This document shows positions 14,724 to 22,580 of a stretch of 48,968 nucleotides of DNA, in pieces. The DNA lies in assembly GCF_016612545.1 (NCBI RefSeq), contig NZ_JAENRY010000028.1, forward strand, positions 1-48,968, read 5' to 3'. The notes beneath the pieces were generated by a model. The model did no database searches, was not told the DNA's origin, and saw nothing but the letters and a program-made list of their open reading frames with translations. A program made the position numbers and the translations under genes. Origin of the DNA: Streptomyces sp. MBT65 (GTDB lineage: Bacteria; Actinomycetota; Actinomycetes; Streptomycetales; Streptomycetaceae). Every line of letters begins with the position of its first letter. Within the stretch, counting starts at the first letter, position 1.

Positions 14724-15587
14724 ATGACTGCCCCCCACCCACGTACGGCGCGCTCCGGAGGTGAACTCCGGGTCCTGCGGGCCGCGGTGTTCGCCGCGGT
14801 CTGTGTCGTGCTGGCCGCGGCCGGTCATGCGATCGCCTCCTGCGCCACCGTTCCGCCGTGGACCCTGGGCGCGGGTTTCCTCGTCACGTTCCTCGTCGTG
14901 GCCCCGCTCGCCGGGCGTGAGCGCTCGCTGCCGGGGATCGCGGCGCTGCTCGCGGTCGGACAGACCGTGCTGCACACGCTGTTCGGGCTCGGACAGACAG
15001 CCAGTACGGCCGGCACGACCGGTACGCCGACCACCGGTGGCCTGTCCGCGTCGGACGCCGCGCTGGTCGCGCGCGCCGCGCATCTGCTGTGCGGGACCAC
15101 CGCGGCGGCGATCAGCCCGGCACATGCCCAGCAGATCCTCACCGACGCGCGGCTGCTGCCGACCTCGGGCACGACCGGCTCCATGGGCTCGATGAGCGGC
15201 ATGGGATCGATGCACCACCCGGCGGACGCCATGTCCACCTCCGCCGCCTCCTCCATGTCGCTGCTCCCCTCCGTGTCCATGCTGCTCGGTCACCTCCTCG
15301 CGGCACTCGCCGCGGGCTGGCTGCTGCGGCACGGGGACCTGGCGCTGCGGCGCCTGATGGAACTGTCGGCGCAGGGAGTCGCGGAAGGGGCGCTCGTACG
15401 GTCCCTGCGCGGGGCCCTCGCCCTGGTGCGCGCCCTGCGGGCCGGGTTGCCGGGGGCGCCCGAGGCGGGGCCGCGGCTGCGCCGTACCGCCTTCTCCGCG
15501 CCGCCCGCGCCGCACACCACCGCGCTCCAGCACTCGGTGATCCGCCGCGGCCCGCCGGCCGCCGCCGCACACGTCCTCGCCGCCTGA
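14724..15587 (+). CDS. membrane protein with Met-rich segment, next to copper genes
   Basis: 287 residues, with two or three hydrophobic segments in the first 95 residues, one near 120-130 and one near 190. Between them lies a Met/His/Ser-rich stretch (GSMGSMSGMGSMHH, then MSTSAASSMSLLPSVSM), a composition typical of Cu(I)-binding extracytoplasmic loops. The C-terminal 85 residues are basic and probably cytoplasmic. I do not recognise a named family. Its place directly before the YcnI-Sco-PCuAC-CopCD block supports a role in copper handling, which is inference. A hairpin terminator follows at 15659-15677, suggesting that it is transcribed separately. No strong ribosome site precedes ATG 14724. 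Confidence 0.7.
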   Translation: MTAPHPRTARSGGELRVLRAAVFAAVCVVLAAAGHAIASCATVPPWTLGAGFLVTFLVVAPLAGRERSLPGIAALLAVGQTVLHTLFGLGQTASTAGTTGTPTTGGLSASDAALVARAAHLLCGTTAAAISPAHAQQILTDARLLPTSGTTGSMGSMSGMGSMHHPADAMSTSAASSMSLLPSVSMLLGHLLAALAAGWLLRHGDLALRRLMELSAQGVAEGALVRSLRGALALVRALRAGLPGAPEAGPRLRRTAFSAPPAPHTTALQHSVIRRGPPAAAAHVLAA

Positions 15588-15658
15588 CGCGACGCGACCA
15601 CCACCCCGCACTCCCTTCCGTGCGTGGAGAGGCCGCCGTCGTGCGGCACACGCGCGTG

Positions 15659-15677
15659 CCCGGCTTTTTCCGCCGGG
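15659..15677 (+). terminator. hairpin terminator after the Met-rich membrane protein gene
   Basis: CCCGGC (15659-15664) pairs with GCCGGG (15672-15677) around TTTTTCC. It is followed 13 bp later by the 10-bp palindrome CACCCGGGTG (15691-15700), which might be an operator for the YcnI gene. Confidence 0.5.
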
Positions 15678-15761
15678 AAACCCCTTGGGTCACCCGGGTG
15701 TTCACGCGCCCCCTCTTCACCACCGGAACTCACTCGAACTCGAAGTGGAGTGCTCCTTCTT

Positions 15762-16478
15762 ATGAAGGCTTCTCGTATCGCCGCCGCCGCTGCCGTCGCC
15801 GGCTCGGCCGTGCTCGTCCTGTCCTCCCCCGCCTTCGCGCACGTCTCCGTGCAGCCGGAGGGCGCGGCCGTCAAGGGCGGCTACGCGGTCGTCGACTTCA
15901 AGGTCCCGAACGAGCGTGACGACGCCTCGACCACCAAGCTGGAGGTCACCTTCCCGACCGAGCACCCGCTGGCGTCCGTGATGCCGGAGCCGATCAGCGG
16001 CTGGACCGTCAAGGTCACCAAGTCGAAGCTGGCCAAGCCCGCCGAGATGCACGGCGAGACGATCACCGAGGCCGTCACCAAGGTGACCTGGACCGCGACC
16101 GGCAAGGGCGTCGAGCCGGGCTACTTCCAGAAGTTCCCGGTCTCCGTCGGCATGCTGCCCACGGACGCCGACCAGCTCGTCTTCAAGGCGCTCCAGACGT
16201 ACTCCGACAAGCAGGTCGTGCGCTGGATCGAGGTGCAGAAGGACGGCGAGGAGGAGCCCGAGAACCCGGCTCCGACGCTGGAGCTGACCTCCGCCACCAC
16301 CTCCGGCGCGACCGCCGAGGACGCCTCCGAGAAGACCGAGAACACCGCCGCCGACACCACGTCGTCCGCCGACTCCTCCGACACCACCGCCCGCGTCCTC
16401 GGCGTGGTCGGGATCGCCGTCGGCGCTGCGGGCGTGGCGTACGGCGTTCTCGCCGGTCGTCGGCGTACGACCGTCTGA
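15762..16478 (+). CDS. YcnI-like (DUF1775) copper-associated exported protein
   Basis: The protein has 238 residues. A signal peptide ends at SPAFA, so the mature protein begins with His (HVSVQPEG). YcnI proteins bind Cu(II) through this N-terminal His plus conserved residues including a Trp; W in SGWTVKV is present. The DUF1775 domain fills about residues 26-165, followed by an acidic/Thr-Ser stalk and a C-terminal membrane helix ending in GRRRTTV. It is thus a cell-surface anchored protein facing outside. ATG 15762 has GTGGAG about 11 nt upstream. It is the first of the copper block; a long hairpin (16493-16542) separates it from sco. Confidence 0.9.
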   Translation: MKASRIAAAAAVAGSAVLVLSSPAFAHVSVQPEGAAVKGGYAVVDFKVPNERDDASTTKLEVTFPTEHPLASVMPEPISGWTVKVTKSKLAKPAEMHGETITEAVTKVTWTATGKGVEPGYFQKFPVSVGMLPTDADQLVFKALQTYSDKQVVRWIEVQKDGEEEPENPAPTLELTSATTSGATAEDASEKTENTAADTTSSADSSDTTARVLGVVGIAVGAAGVAYGVLAGRRRTTV

Positions 16479-16492
16479 GGCCCGTCACTCAT

Positions 16493-16542
16493 GGCGCGCA
16501 CAGGGGTCCGTGCGACTCTTGCCTACGGCCCCGGTGCGCGCC
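16493..16542 (+). other. long hairpin between the YcnI gene and sco
   Basis: GGCGCGCAC (16493-16501) pairs perfectly with GTGCGCGCC (16534-16542). Inside, GGGG pairs with CCCC and CCG with CGG, leaving one A-G mismatch, one bulged T and a 15-nt loop. It lies 15 bp after the YcnI stop and 28 bp before the sco start. It may act as a terminator/attenuator or as an mRNA-stabilising element. Confidence 0.7.
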
Positions 16543-16570
16543 GGAGCTCTCACAACTGGGACATTTCTCT

Positions 16571-17221
16571 ATGCGCAAGAAGACGTTCGCGGCGGCCGTT
16601 CTGCTCACCGCCGCCACCCTGACGCTCTCCGCCTGCGGCACCGGCGACGACAGCCAGAGCCCTGTCTCCGTGGTCTCCGAGGACACCGCGACGCAGGCCG
16701 CCACCGTGCTCGACACCCCGTTCGAGAAGCCGGACCTGGTCCTCACGGACACGCACGGCAAGAAGTACGACCTCCGGGCGGAGACCAAGGGCCGGCCGAC
16801 GCTGATCTACTTCGGCTACACCCACTGCCCCGACATCTGCCCGCTGACGATGAACAACATCGCCGTCGCCAAGAAGGCGCTGCCCAAGGCCGAACAGGAC
16901 AAGCTGCGGGTCGTGTTCGTGACCACCGACCCGGCCCGGGACACCCCCTCGGAGCTCGGCAAGTGGCTCAAGGGCATCGACACCCAGTTCATCGGCCTGA
17001 CCGGCGACTTCGCCACCATCCAGGCCGGCGCCCGCACGATGGGCATCTCCATCGAGCCCACCTCGAAGGACAAGAACGGCAAGCTCGTCTCCGTCCACGG
17101 CACCCAGGTCGTCGCGTTCTCCCCGAAGACCGACGGCGGTTATCTGCTCTACGGCCAGGACACCACCGTCGACGACTACACCAAGGACCTCCCCAAGATC
17201 ATCAAGGGGGAGACTCCGTGA
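16571..17221 (+). CDS. sco: Sco/SenC copper chaperone lipoprotein
   Basis: The protein has 216 residues. A lipoprotein signal ends in LTLSACGTG, so the mature protein is lipid-anchored outside the membrane. The thioredoxin-like fold has the copper-binding CxxxC in GYTHCPDICPLTMNN and the later copper-ligand His in SVHGTQVVAFSP. Sco proteins deliver copper to the CuA centre of cytochrome oxidase. In S. lividans the equivalent Sco, from memory, also affects development under low copper. Its TGA overlaps the GTG of the PCuAC gene, so the two are translationally coupled. Confidence 0.95.
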   Translation: MRKKTFAAAVLLTAATLTLSACGTGDDSQSPVSVVSEDTATQAATVLDTPFEKPDLVLTDTHGKKYDLRAETKGRPTLIYFGYTHCPDICPLTMNNIAVAKKALPKAEQDKLRVVFVTTDPARDTPSELGKWLKGIDTQFIGLTGDFATIQAGARTMGISIEPTSKDKNGKLVSVHGTQVVAFSPKTDGGYLLYGQDTTVDDYTKDLPKIIKGETP

Positions 17222-17661
17222 GGCGGTTGGCCGGGCCCGTCGCGGTGCTGACCGGCGCGCTGGTCCTCACCGGCTGCGGCTCGGACGACACGAAGGCCCA
17301 GCTCTCGGTCAGCTCCGCGTACATCCCCCAGCCGGTCTCGGAGATGGCGGCGGGCTTCCTGGACATCGCCAACAAGGGTGATGCGAAGGACGAGTTGACC
17401 TCCGTCACCAGCGACCTCGGCCCGGTCTCCGTGCACGAGACGGTCGGCCAGGCGATGGAGGAGGTCACCTCCCTCGATGTGCCCGCGCACGGTCAACTCG
17501 TGTTCAAGAGCGGGGGCAACCACCTGATGTTCGACAAGCTGAAGCACACGCTGAAGCAGGGCGACAACGTGACCGTGAAGCTGCACTTTGCCAAGTCCGG
17601 CCCTCTCACGGTTGAGATGCCCGTGAAGTCGGCGACGTACAACCCCACGACCGGGCACTGA
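17218..17661 (+). CDS. PCuAC-type extracytoplasmic copper chaperone (ECuC-like)
   Basis: The protein has 147 residues, starting at GTG 17218 inside the GTGA overlap with sco. A lipoprotein signal ends in LVLTGCGSDD. The PCuAC domain keeps ligands of the H/M motif: His in VSVHETVGQAM, its following Met, and the closing GGNHLMF (His-x-Met). Such proteins pass Cu(I) to Sco or directly to oxidase subunits. An S. lividans homologue (called ECuC, from memory) works with the neighbouring Sco. The CopC-CopD gene begins 15 bp downstream. Confidence 0.92.
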   Translation: MRRLAGPVAVLTGALVLTGCGSDDTKAQLSVSSAYIPQPVSEMAAGFLDIANKGDAKDELTSVTSDLGPVSVHETVGQAMEEVTSLDVPAHGQLVFKSGGNHLMFDKLKHTLKQGDNVTVKLHFAKSGPLTVEMPVKSATYNPTTGH

Positions 17662-17676
17662 GGGAGGGACCCCACC

Positions 17677-19707
17677 TTGAAGACGACCATCACCCCCCGC
17701 GTCCGCAACCTGGTGCTGCTGCTCCTGGCCGTCACCGGCATGCTCTTCGCCGGGGCCGGGACGGCGTCCGCGCACGCCGCGCTGACCGGCAGCGACCCCA
17801 GTTCGGGGGTGGTGGTCGACAAGGCTCCGACGCAGATCTCGCTCACCTTCTCCGAGAAGGTGGCGACGAACGACAACTCGCTGCGCGTGCTCGACCCGAA
17901 GGGCAAACGCGTCGACGTCGGCAAACCGTCCAACATCAGCGGTACGACGTACGCCATCCAGGTCCGCAGCGGGCTGCCCGACGGCACGTACACGGTGGCC
18001 TGGCAGGTCGTGTCGGCCGACAGCCACCCCGTGGCCGGCGCCTTCACCTTCTCCGTCGGCGCCCCCTCCAGGACCACCGTCTCGGTCTCCGACCAGGACG
18101 TCGGCGGCGGGCTCGTCGGCGGGCTGTACGGCTTCGGGCGCTACATGTCGTACGCCGGCTTCATCGTCATGGTGGGCGGCGCCGCCTTCGTCCTGGCCTG
18201 CTGGCAGCGGGGCGCCGGGGTGCGCGCGCTGCAGCGGCTGGTCGTCTCGGGCTGGGTCTCGCTGACCGCGGCCACGCTGTGGCTGCTGCTGGTGCGCGGC
18301 TCTTACACGACGACCGGGAAGTTCGGCGACATCTTCGACCTGAACCTCCTCGGTCAGGTCCTCCAGACCAAGACGGGCGCGGCGCTCGTCTCCCGGCTGC
18401 TGCTGCTCGCCGCCGCCGCGCTGTTCATCGCCGTGCTGTTCGGGGCGTACGACAAGCGGGAGGACGAGGAGAAGCGGGACCTCACGTTCGGGCTCTCCAT
18501 CGGCGGCGGTGTGGTGGCCGCCGGGCTCGCCGCGAGCTGGGCGCTGGCCGAGCACGCCTCGACCGGGCTGGAGCCCGGCATCGCGATGCCCGTGGACGTC
18601 GTCCACCTGCTGGCCGTGGCGACCTGGCTCGGCGGTCTGTCCGCCCTCCTCGTCGCGCTGTACCGGGCCCCCGCCGACAATCCGGTCGGGCGGACGGCCG
18701 TACAGAACTTCTCGCGCATCGCCTTCGGCAGCGTCATCGCGCTCGTCGCGACCGGTATCTACCAGTCGTGGCGCCAGCTCGGCTCCTGGTCGGCGTTCAC
18801 CGACACCGGCTACGGACAGCTGCTGCTCGTGAAGATCGGGCTCGTGGCGCTGCTCGTCGGCATCGCGTCGATCTCCCGGCGTTGGACGGGACGGCTCGCG
18901 GAGACGACCGAGACGTCCGAGACAGTCGTAGAAGAAACGGAAGCCGGGGAGTCCGAGGAACGCGAGCCGGAGAAGGAGCACGTCACGGCGTCCGCCAAAG
19001 CCGTCGACTCCAGCGCCAAGGCGTCCGCCACGGCCACCGCCTCCACAGCCACCGACTCCACGACCGTCGACGCGTCGGCCGAGGCCGATGCCCACGCGAC
19101 CGCGTCCACCGCGACCGGCGACTCCCAGCGCGCCGCCCAACTCGCCCGCCAGCAGGCCGCCGTGGACACCACGCGGCAGAAGCGGCTGCGGGACGCGGAC
19201 CCGATCCGCTTCGGACTGCGCCGCTCGGTGCTCGCCGAGGCCGCCGTCGCCGTCGTCGTCCTCGCCGTCACCACGGCCCTGACGGCCACCGAACCGGGCC
19301 GCACCGAGGAGGACGCCAAGGCGGCCAAGGCATCCGCCTCCTCGGCCGCCAACACCTCGTCCTCCGGCGCCCTGACCCTGGACATGTCCTTCGACACCGG
19401 AGGCACGGACGGCAAGGGCGTCATCCGGCTCGACCTCGACCCCGCGCGCGTGGGCGGCAACGAGATGCACGTCTATGTGCAGCGCCCCAACGGCCGGGCC
19501 TTCGACGTCCCCGAGGTGAAGGTCGCCTTCACCCTCGCCGCGAAGAAGATCGGCCCGCTGCCCGTGACGCCCGACCGCATCACCACCGGGCACTGGGCCG
19601 CGACCGGAATCCAGATCCCCATGGCGGGCGACTGGAAGATCTCGGTGACCGTGCGGACCTCCGACATCGACCAGACGACCGTCGACAAGAACGCGCAGAT
19701 CGGCTGA
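17677..19707 (+). CDS. CopC-CopD fusion copper protein (YcnJ-like)
   Basis: 676 residues. The start is TTG 17677, supported by GAGGGAGGGA about 8 nt upstream. The signal peptide ends in GTASA, so the mature chain begins HAALTGSDPSSG, the Cu-binding N-terminal His of CopC (about residues 29-125). A CopD region of about eight membrane helices follows (about 145-405). A Ser/Thr/Ala/Glu-rich linker (about 408-500) leads to another helix and an extracytoplasmic YtkA-like domain (about 565-676). CopCD proteins are thought to bring copper into the cytoplasm or hold it at the membrane. The gene is in the middle of the sco-PCuAC-copCD-dtpA operon. Confidence 0.93.
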   Translation: MKTTITPRVRNLVLLLLAVTGMLFAGAGTASAHAALTGSDPSSGVVVDKAPTQISLTFSEKVATNDNSLRVLDPKGKRVDVGKPSNISGTTYAIQVRSGLPDGTYTVAWQVVSADSHPVAGAFTFSVGAPSRTTVSVSDQDVGGGLVGGLYGFGRYMSYAGFIVMVGGAAFVLACWQRGAGVRALQRLVVSGWVSLTAATLWLLLVRGSYTTTGKFGDIFDLNLLGQVLQTKTGAALVSRLLLLAAAALFIAVLFGAYDKREDEEKRDLTFGLSIGGGVVAAGLAASWALAEHASTGLEPGIAMPVDVVHLLAVATWLGGLSALLVALYRAPADNPVGRTAVQNFSRIAFGSVIALVATGIYQSWRQLGSWSAFTDTGYGQLLLVKIGLVALLVGIASISRRWTGRLAETTETSETVVEETEAGESEEREPEKEHVTASAKAVDSSAKASATATASTATDSTTVDASAEADAHATASTATGDSQRAAQLARQQAAVDTTRQKRLRDADPIRFGLRRSVLAEAAVAVVVLAVTTALTATEPGRTEEDAKAAKASASSAANTSSSGALTLDMSFDTGGTDGKGVIRLDLDPARVGGNEMHVYVQRPNGRAFDVPEVKVAFTLAAKKIGPLPVTPDRITTGHWAATGIQIPMAGDWKISVTVRTSDIDQTTVDKNAQIG

Positions 19708-19715
19708 ACCACGCC

Positions 19716-21014
19716 ATGCCTGACCAGTCCATTCCCGAGGCCCGGACCGTAGAGGCACCCCCTGGGGAGACCGTTTCCGAAAACGCCTCCCCCAGGGAGG
19801 GCGTTTCCCGCCGACGACTCCTCGGTACGGCCGGTGCCACCGGGCTCGTGCTCGGTGCGGCGGGCGGAGCCGTGGGGTACGCGTCCGCACCGGCCGGGGC
19901 CACACCGCTGACCTCGCTGGGCGCGGACATGGCAATGTTTCACGGGAAACATCAGCCCGGCATCACCGAGGGCCTCCAGGCGCGCGGCCATCTCGTCGCC
20001 TTCGACCTGGCGGCGGGCGCGAGCCGCAAGGAGGCGGCGGCTCTGCTGCGCCGCTGGTCGACGACCGCCGAGCGGCTGATGGCGGGTGAGGCGGCGGCGC
20101 AGGACGACACGGACGTCGCCCGGGACGCGGGGCCCTCGTCCTTGACGATCACCTTCGGCTTCGGCAACAGCTTCTTCGCCCGTACGGGGCTGGAGAAGCA
20201 GCGGCCCGTCTCCCTGGACCCGCTGCCCGACTTCTCCTCCGACCACCTCGACAAGGCGCGCAGCAACGGCGACCTGTGGGTGCAGATCGGCGCGAACGAC
20301 GCCCTGGTCGCCTTCCATGCCATGCGCACGATCCAGAAGGACGCGGGCAGCGCGGCCAGGGTCCGCTGGCAGATGAACGGCTTCAACCGGACGCCGGGTG
20401 CCACGGCCCACAAGATGACCGCCCGCAACCTGATGGGCCAGCTCGACGGCACCCGCAATCCCAAGCCGACCGAGTCCGACTTCGACCGGCGGATCTTCGT
20501 GCCGGCGTCCGGTTCGACCGACCCGGCGTGGATGGCGAACGGCTCCTATGCCGTCGTACGCCGTATCCGCATGCTCCTCGACGACTGGGAGAAGCTCTCG
20601 GTCGGCGCCCAGGAGGACGTCGTCGGGCGCCGCAAGTCCAACGGGGCGGCGCTGTCCGGCGGGACCGAGACGACCGCGATGGACCTGGAGAAGACCGACG
20701 CGAAGGGCGCCCTGGTCGTCCCCATCAACGCGCACGCCCGGATCGCCCGCCCCGACCAGAACGGCGGCGCGGCGATGCTCCGGCGCCCCTTCTCGTACCA
20801 CGACGGCATCGCCGCCGACGGCACGCCGGACGCCGGGCTCCTCTTCGTCTGCTGGCAGGCCGATCCCTTGCGCGGCTTCGTCACCGTGCAGCGGAAACTC
20901 GACCGCGGTGACGCCCTGTCGACGTACATCCGCCATGAGGCGAGCGGTCTGTTCGCGGTGCCGGGCGGGGCGGCGAAGGGCGAGTACGTGGGGCAGCGGC
21001 TGCTGGAGGGGTGA
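19716..21014 (+). CDS. dtpA: Tat-secreted Dyp-type haem peroxidase
   Basis: The protein has 432 residues. The twin-arginine signal REGVSRRRLLGTAG is followed by a hydrophobic run ending near APAGA. The Dyp fold has the hallmark GxxDG motif (GQLDGTRNP), the haem-ligand His region (NAHARIARPDQN) and LLFVCWQADPLRGF. Dyp peroxidases oxidise dyes and phenols with H2O2. In S. lividans DtpA, from memory, sits in the same Sco/ECuC cluster and supports GlxA-dependent morphogenesis. It starts 8 bp after copCD with no clear ribosome site, suggesting translational coupling. An in-frame single-mismatch parS site at 19937-19950 encodes part of MAMFHGKHQ. A 7-bp-stem hairpin follows the stop. Confidence 0.93.
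   Translation: MPDQSIPEARTVEAPPGETVSENASPREGVSRRRLLGTAGATGLVLGAAGGAVGYASAPAGATPLTSLGADMAMFHGKHQPGITEGLQARGHLVAFDLAAGASRKEAAALLRRWSTTAERLMAGEAAAQDDTDVARDAGPSSLTITFGFGNSFFARTGLEKQRPVSLDPLPDFSSDHLDKARSNGDLWVQIGANDALVAFHAMRTIQKDAGSAARVRWQMNGFNRTPGATAHKMTARNLMGQLDGTRNPKPTESDFDRRIFVPASGSTDPAWMANGSYAVVRRIRMLLDDWEKLSVGAQEDVVGRRKSNGAALSGGTETTAMDLEKTDAKGALVVPINAHARIARPDQNGGAAMLRRPFSYHDGIAADGTPDAGLLFVCWQADPLRGFVTVQRKLDRGDALSTYIRHEASGLFAVPGGAAKGEYVGQRLLEG
19937..19950. promoter_or_regulatory. parS-like site inside dtpA (one mismatch)
   Basis: GTTTCACGGGAAAC differs at one position from the Streptomyces parS consensus GTTTCACGTGAAAC, and flanking T and A extend the match to TG...CA. It lies within coding sequence. 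Confidence 0.55.
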
Positions 21015-21034
21015 GCCGTCGCCCGTTGGGGTGG

Positions 21035-21057
21035 CCGGTGCGGGAAGGGTGCACCGG
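21035..21057 (+). terminator. hairpin after dtpA
   Basis: CCGGTGC (21035-21041) pairs with GCACCGG (21051-21057) around a 9-nt loop, 20 bp beyond the dtpA stop. It is the likely end of the copper operon and separates it from pheA. Confidence 0.5.
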
Positions 21058-21085
21058 GTTTCGCAAGGCCCATTAGGGTGAAGTC

Positions 21086-22018
21086 ATGCCAGCCAGCTAC
21101 GCGTATCTCGGCCCTGAGGGCACCTTCACCGAAGTCGCCCTGCGGACGCTTCCCGAGACGGCCACCCGGGAGCTGATCCCGTACGTGTCGGTGCAGTCCG
21201 CGCTGGACGCGGTGCGCACCGGCGAGGCCGAGGCCGCGTTCGTGCCGATCGAGAACTCCGTCGAGGGCGGCATCACCACCACCCTGGACGAACTGGTCGC
21301 GGGCGCGCCGCTGATGATCTACCGCGAGGTGCTGCTGTCGATCACCTTCGCGCTGCTGGTCAGGCCCGGCACGAAGATCTCCGACATCAAGACGGTCTCC
21401 GCGCACCCCGCCGCCCAGCCGCAGGTCCGCAACTGGATGAAGGCGAACCTCCCGGACGCCCTGTGGGAGTCGGCCGCCTCGAACGCGGACGCCGCCCGGC
21501 TGGTCCAGGAGGGCCGCTACGACGCCGCGTTCGCCGGTGAGTTCGCCGCCGCCCGGTACGGCCTGGAGGCCCTGGAGACGGAGATCCACGACGCGGAGAA
21601 CGCCCAGACCCGGTTCGTGCTGGTGGGCAGGCCCGCCCGTCCGGCGGCCCCGACCGGCGCGGACAAGACCTCGGTCGTGATCTGGCAGCGCGACGACCAC
21701 CCCGGCGGTCTGCGCGATCTGCTGGGCGAGTTCGCCACCCGGGGCATCAACCTCATGCTGCTCCAGTCCCGCCCGACCGGCGCCGGCATCGGCAACTACT
21801 GCTTCTGCATCGACGCCGAGGGACACATCTCCGACCGCCGGGTGGCCGAGGCGCTGGCGGGGCTCAAGCGGATCTGTCTTCAGGTGCGCTTCCTCGGTTC
21901 GTATCCGCGCGCGGACGTCGGCGTGGACGGGGTGCGACCGCTCTTCCCGGCCACCTCGGACGAGGACTTCCTGGCGGCGGCCGACTGGGTCGCGCACTGC
22001 CAGGACGGCCGTTTCTGA
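21086..22018 (+). CDS. pheA: prephenate dehydratase
   Basis: The protein has 310 residues. The catalytic PDT domain (about residues 4-185) has YLGPEGTFTEVAL at the start, PIENSVEGGITTTLDEL and the signature NAQTRFVLVGR. A C-terminal ACT regulatory domain (about 192-275) contains HPGGLRDLLGEFATRGINL and the ESRP-like LQSRPTGAG that senses phenylalanine. The enzyme decarboxylates and dehydrates prephenate to phenylpyruvate in phenylalanine synthesis, in the cytoplasm, and is probably feedback-inhibited. It is monofunctional (no chorismate mutase). It begins 71 bp after dtpA and is followed by the long DnaA-box region rather than by another aromatic gene. Confidence 0.95.
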   Translation: MPASYAYLGPEGTFTEVALRTLPETATRELIPYVSVQSALDAVRTGEAEAAFVPIENSVEGGITTTLDELVAGAPLMIYREVLLSITFALLVRPGTKISDIKTVSAHPAAQPQVRNWMKANLPDALWESAASNADAARLVQEGRYDAAFAGEFAAARYGLEALETEIHDAENAQTRFVLVGRPARPAAPTGADKTSVVIWQRDDHPGGLRDLLGEFATRGINLMLLQSRPTGAGIGNYCFCIDAEGHISDRRVAEALAGLKRICLQVRFLGSYPRADVGVDGVRPLFPATSDEDFLAAADWVAHCQDGRF

Positions 22019-22580
22019 CCGGTGCTGCCCTGGTAGCGCCCCGGTAGTACCTGCGTATCTTCGTTATCCACAGAAGTTATCCACAGGTCCGCTTCTCGAC
22101 CTGGGGACAAGTCGACAACTAAGCACGATCCAGTCGACAAATCTCCCTACAGGCCGTCCACGCGTCCACCGGCGCGTAGGTCACTCTTCGTCCACCTGTT
22201 TCCCGCGGGCAATCCTATGGAGCGACGCATTTCCACCCGAAAGTGGACGTGAAGCATGATTGGGACAGGAATTACCCACCGCGCGAAACGTTCTGGAAAT
22301 GATCGTTTTCGATGTCCACAGATCTTTCGCACACCCTGTGGATAACTCTTCCGGGATGTGGATTCCTGTGGACAACCGCGGCCCCAAGTCCCGTTTCCCG
22401 CAAGGGATTCGAGTCAACAGGCCGCAGCGCACCTGCCCCGTTCCAGGGAGCGGGGAGCCTTTTCGTTGACCCGCGTCACCATACGAGAACACTCTGCGCA
22501 ATTACCCCATAACTACATGTAAGCCGCAGTTCGGAATACCGAGTCGTGAGCCGTAACCCGTCACCGGTAACCTGGTCCGC
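22019..22580. other. 562-bp intergenic region holding the DnaA-box cluster
   Basis: The gap between pheA and serS has clearly lower G+C than its neighbours and no convincing ORF. It holds the DnaA boxes listed separately in 22064-22375. The remaining 200 bp before serS contain two GTAACC repeats close to the start but no promoter that I can assign with confidence. Confidence 0.7.
22064..22375. promoter_or_regulatory. cluster of at least six DnaA boxes
   Basis: Plus strand: TTATCCACA at 22064-22072 and 22077-22085, ATGTCCACA at 22312-22320. Minus strand: TTATCCACA at 22337-22345, GAATCCACA at 22357-22365 and TTGTCCACA at 22367-22375. Weaker matches with a TCCAC or TCCCCA core occur at 22102-22110, about 22154 and 22188. 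The two groups are about 230 bp apart and face each other. From memory this matches the position of a chromosomal DnaA-box cluster reported in S. coelicolor to restrain replication initiation. Confidence 0.85.

Noticed and set aside
15691..15700. CACCCGGGTG as a CsoR operator for the copper genes
   Set aside because: It is palindromic but does not match the TACCC-GGGTA type I expect for Streptomyces CsoR, so I only mention it.
17176..19935. A minus-strand open frame of 919 codons opposite the copper genes
   Set aside because: Shadow of the PCuAC and copCD genes; low-complexity product.
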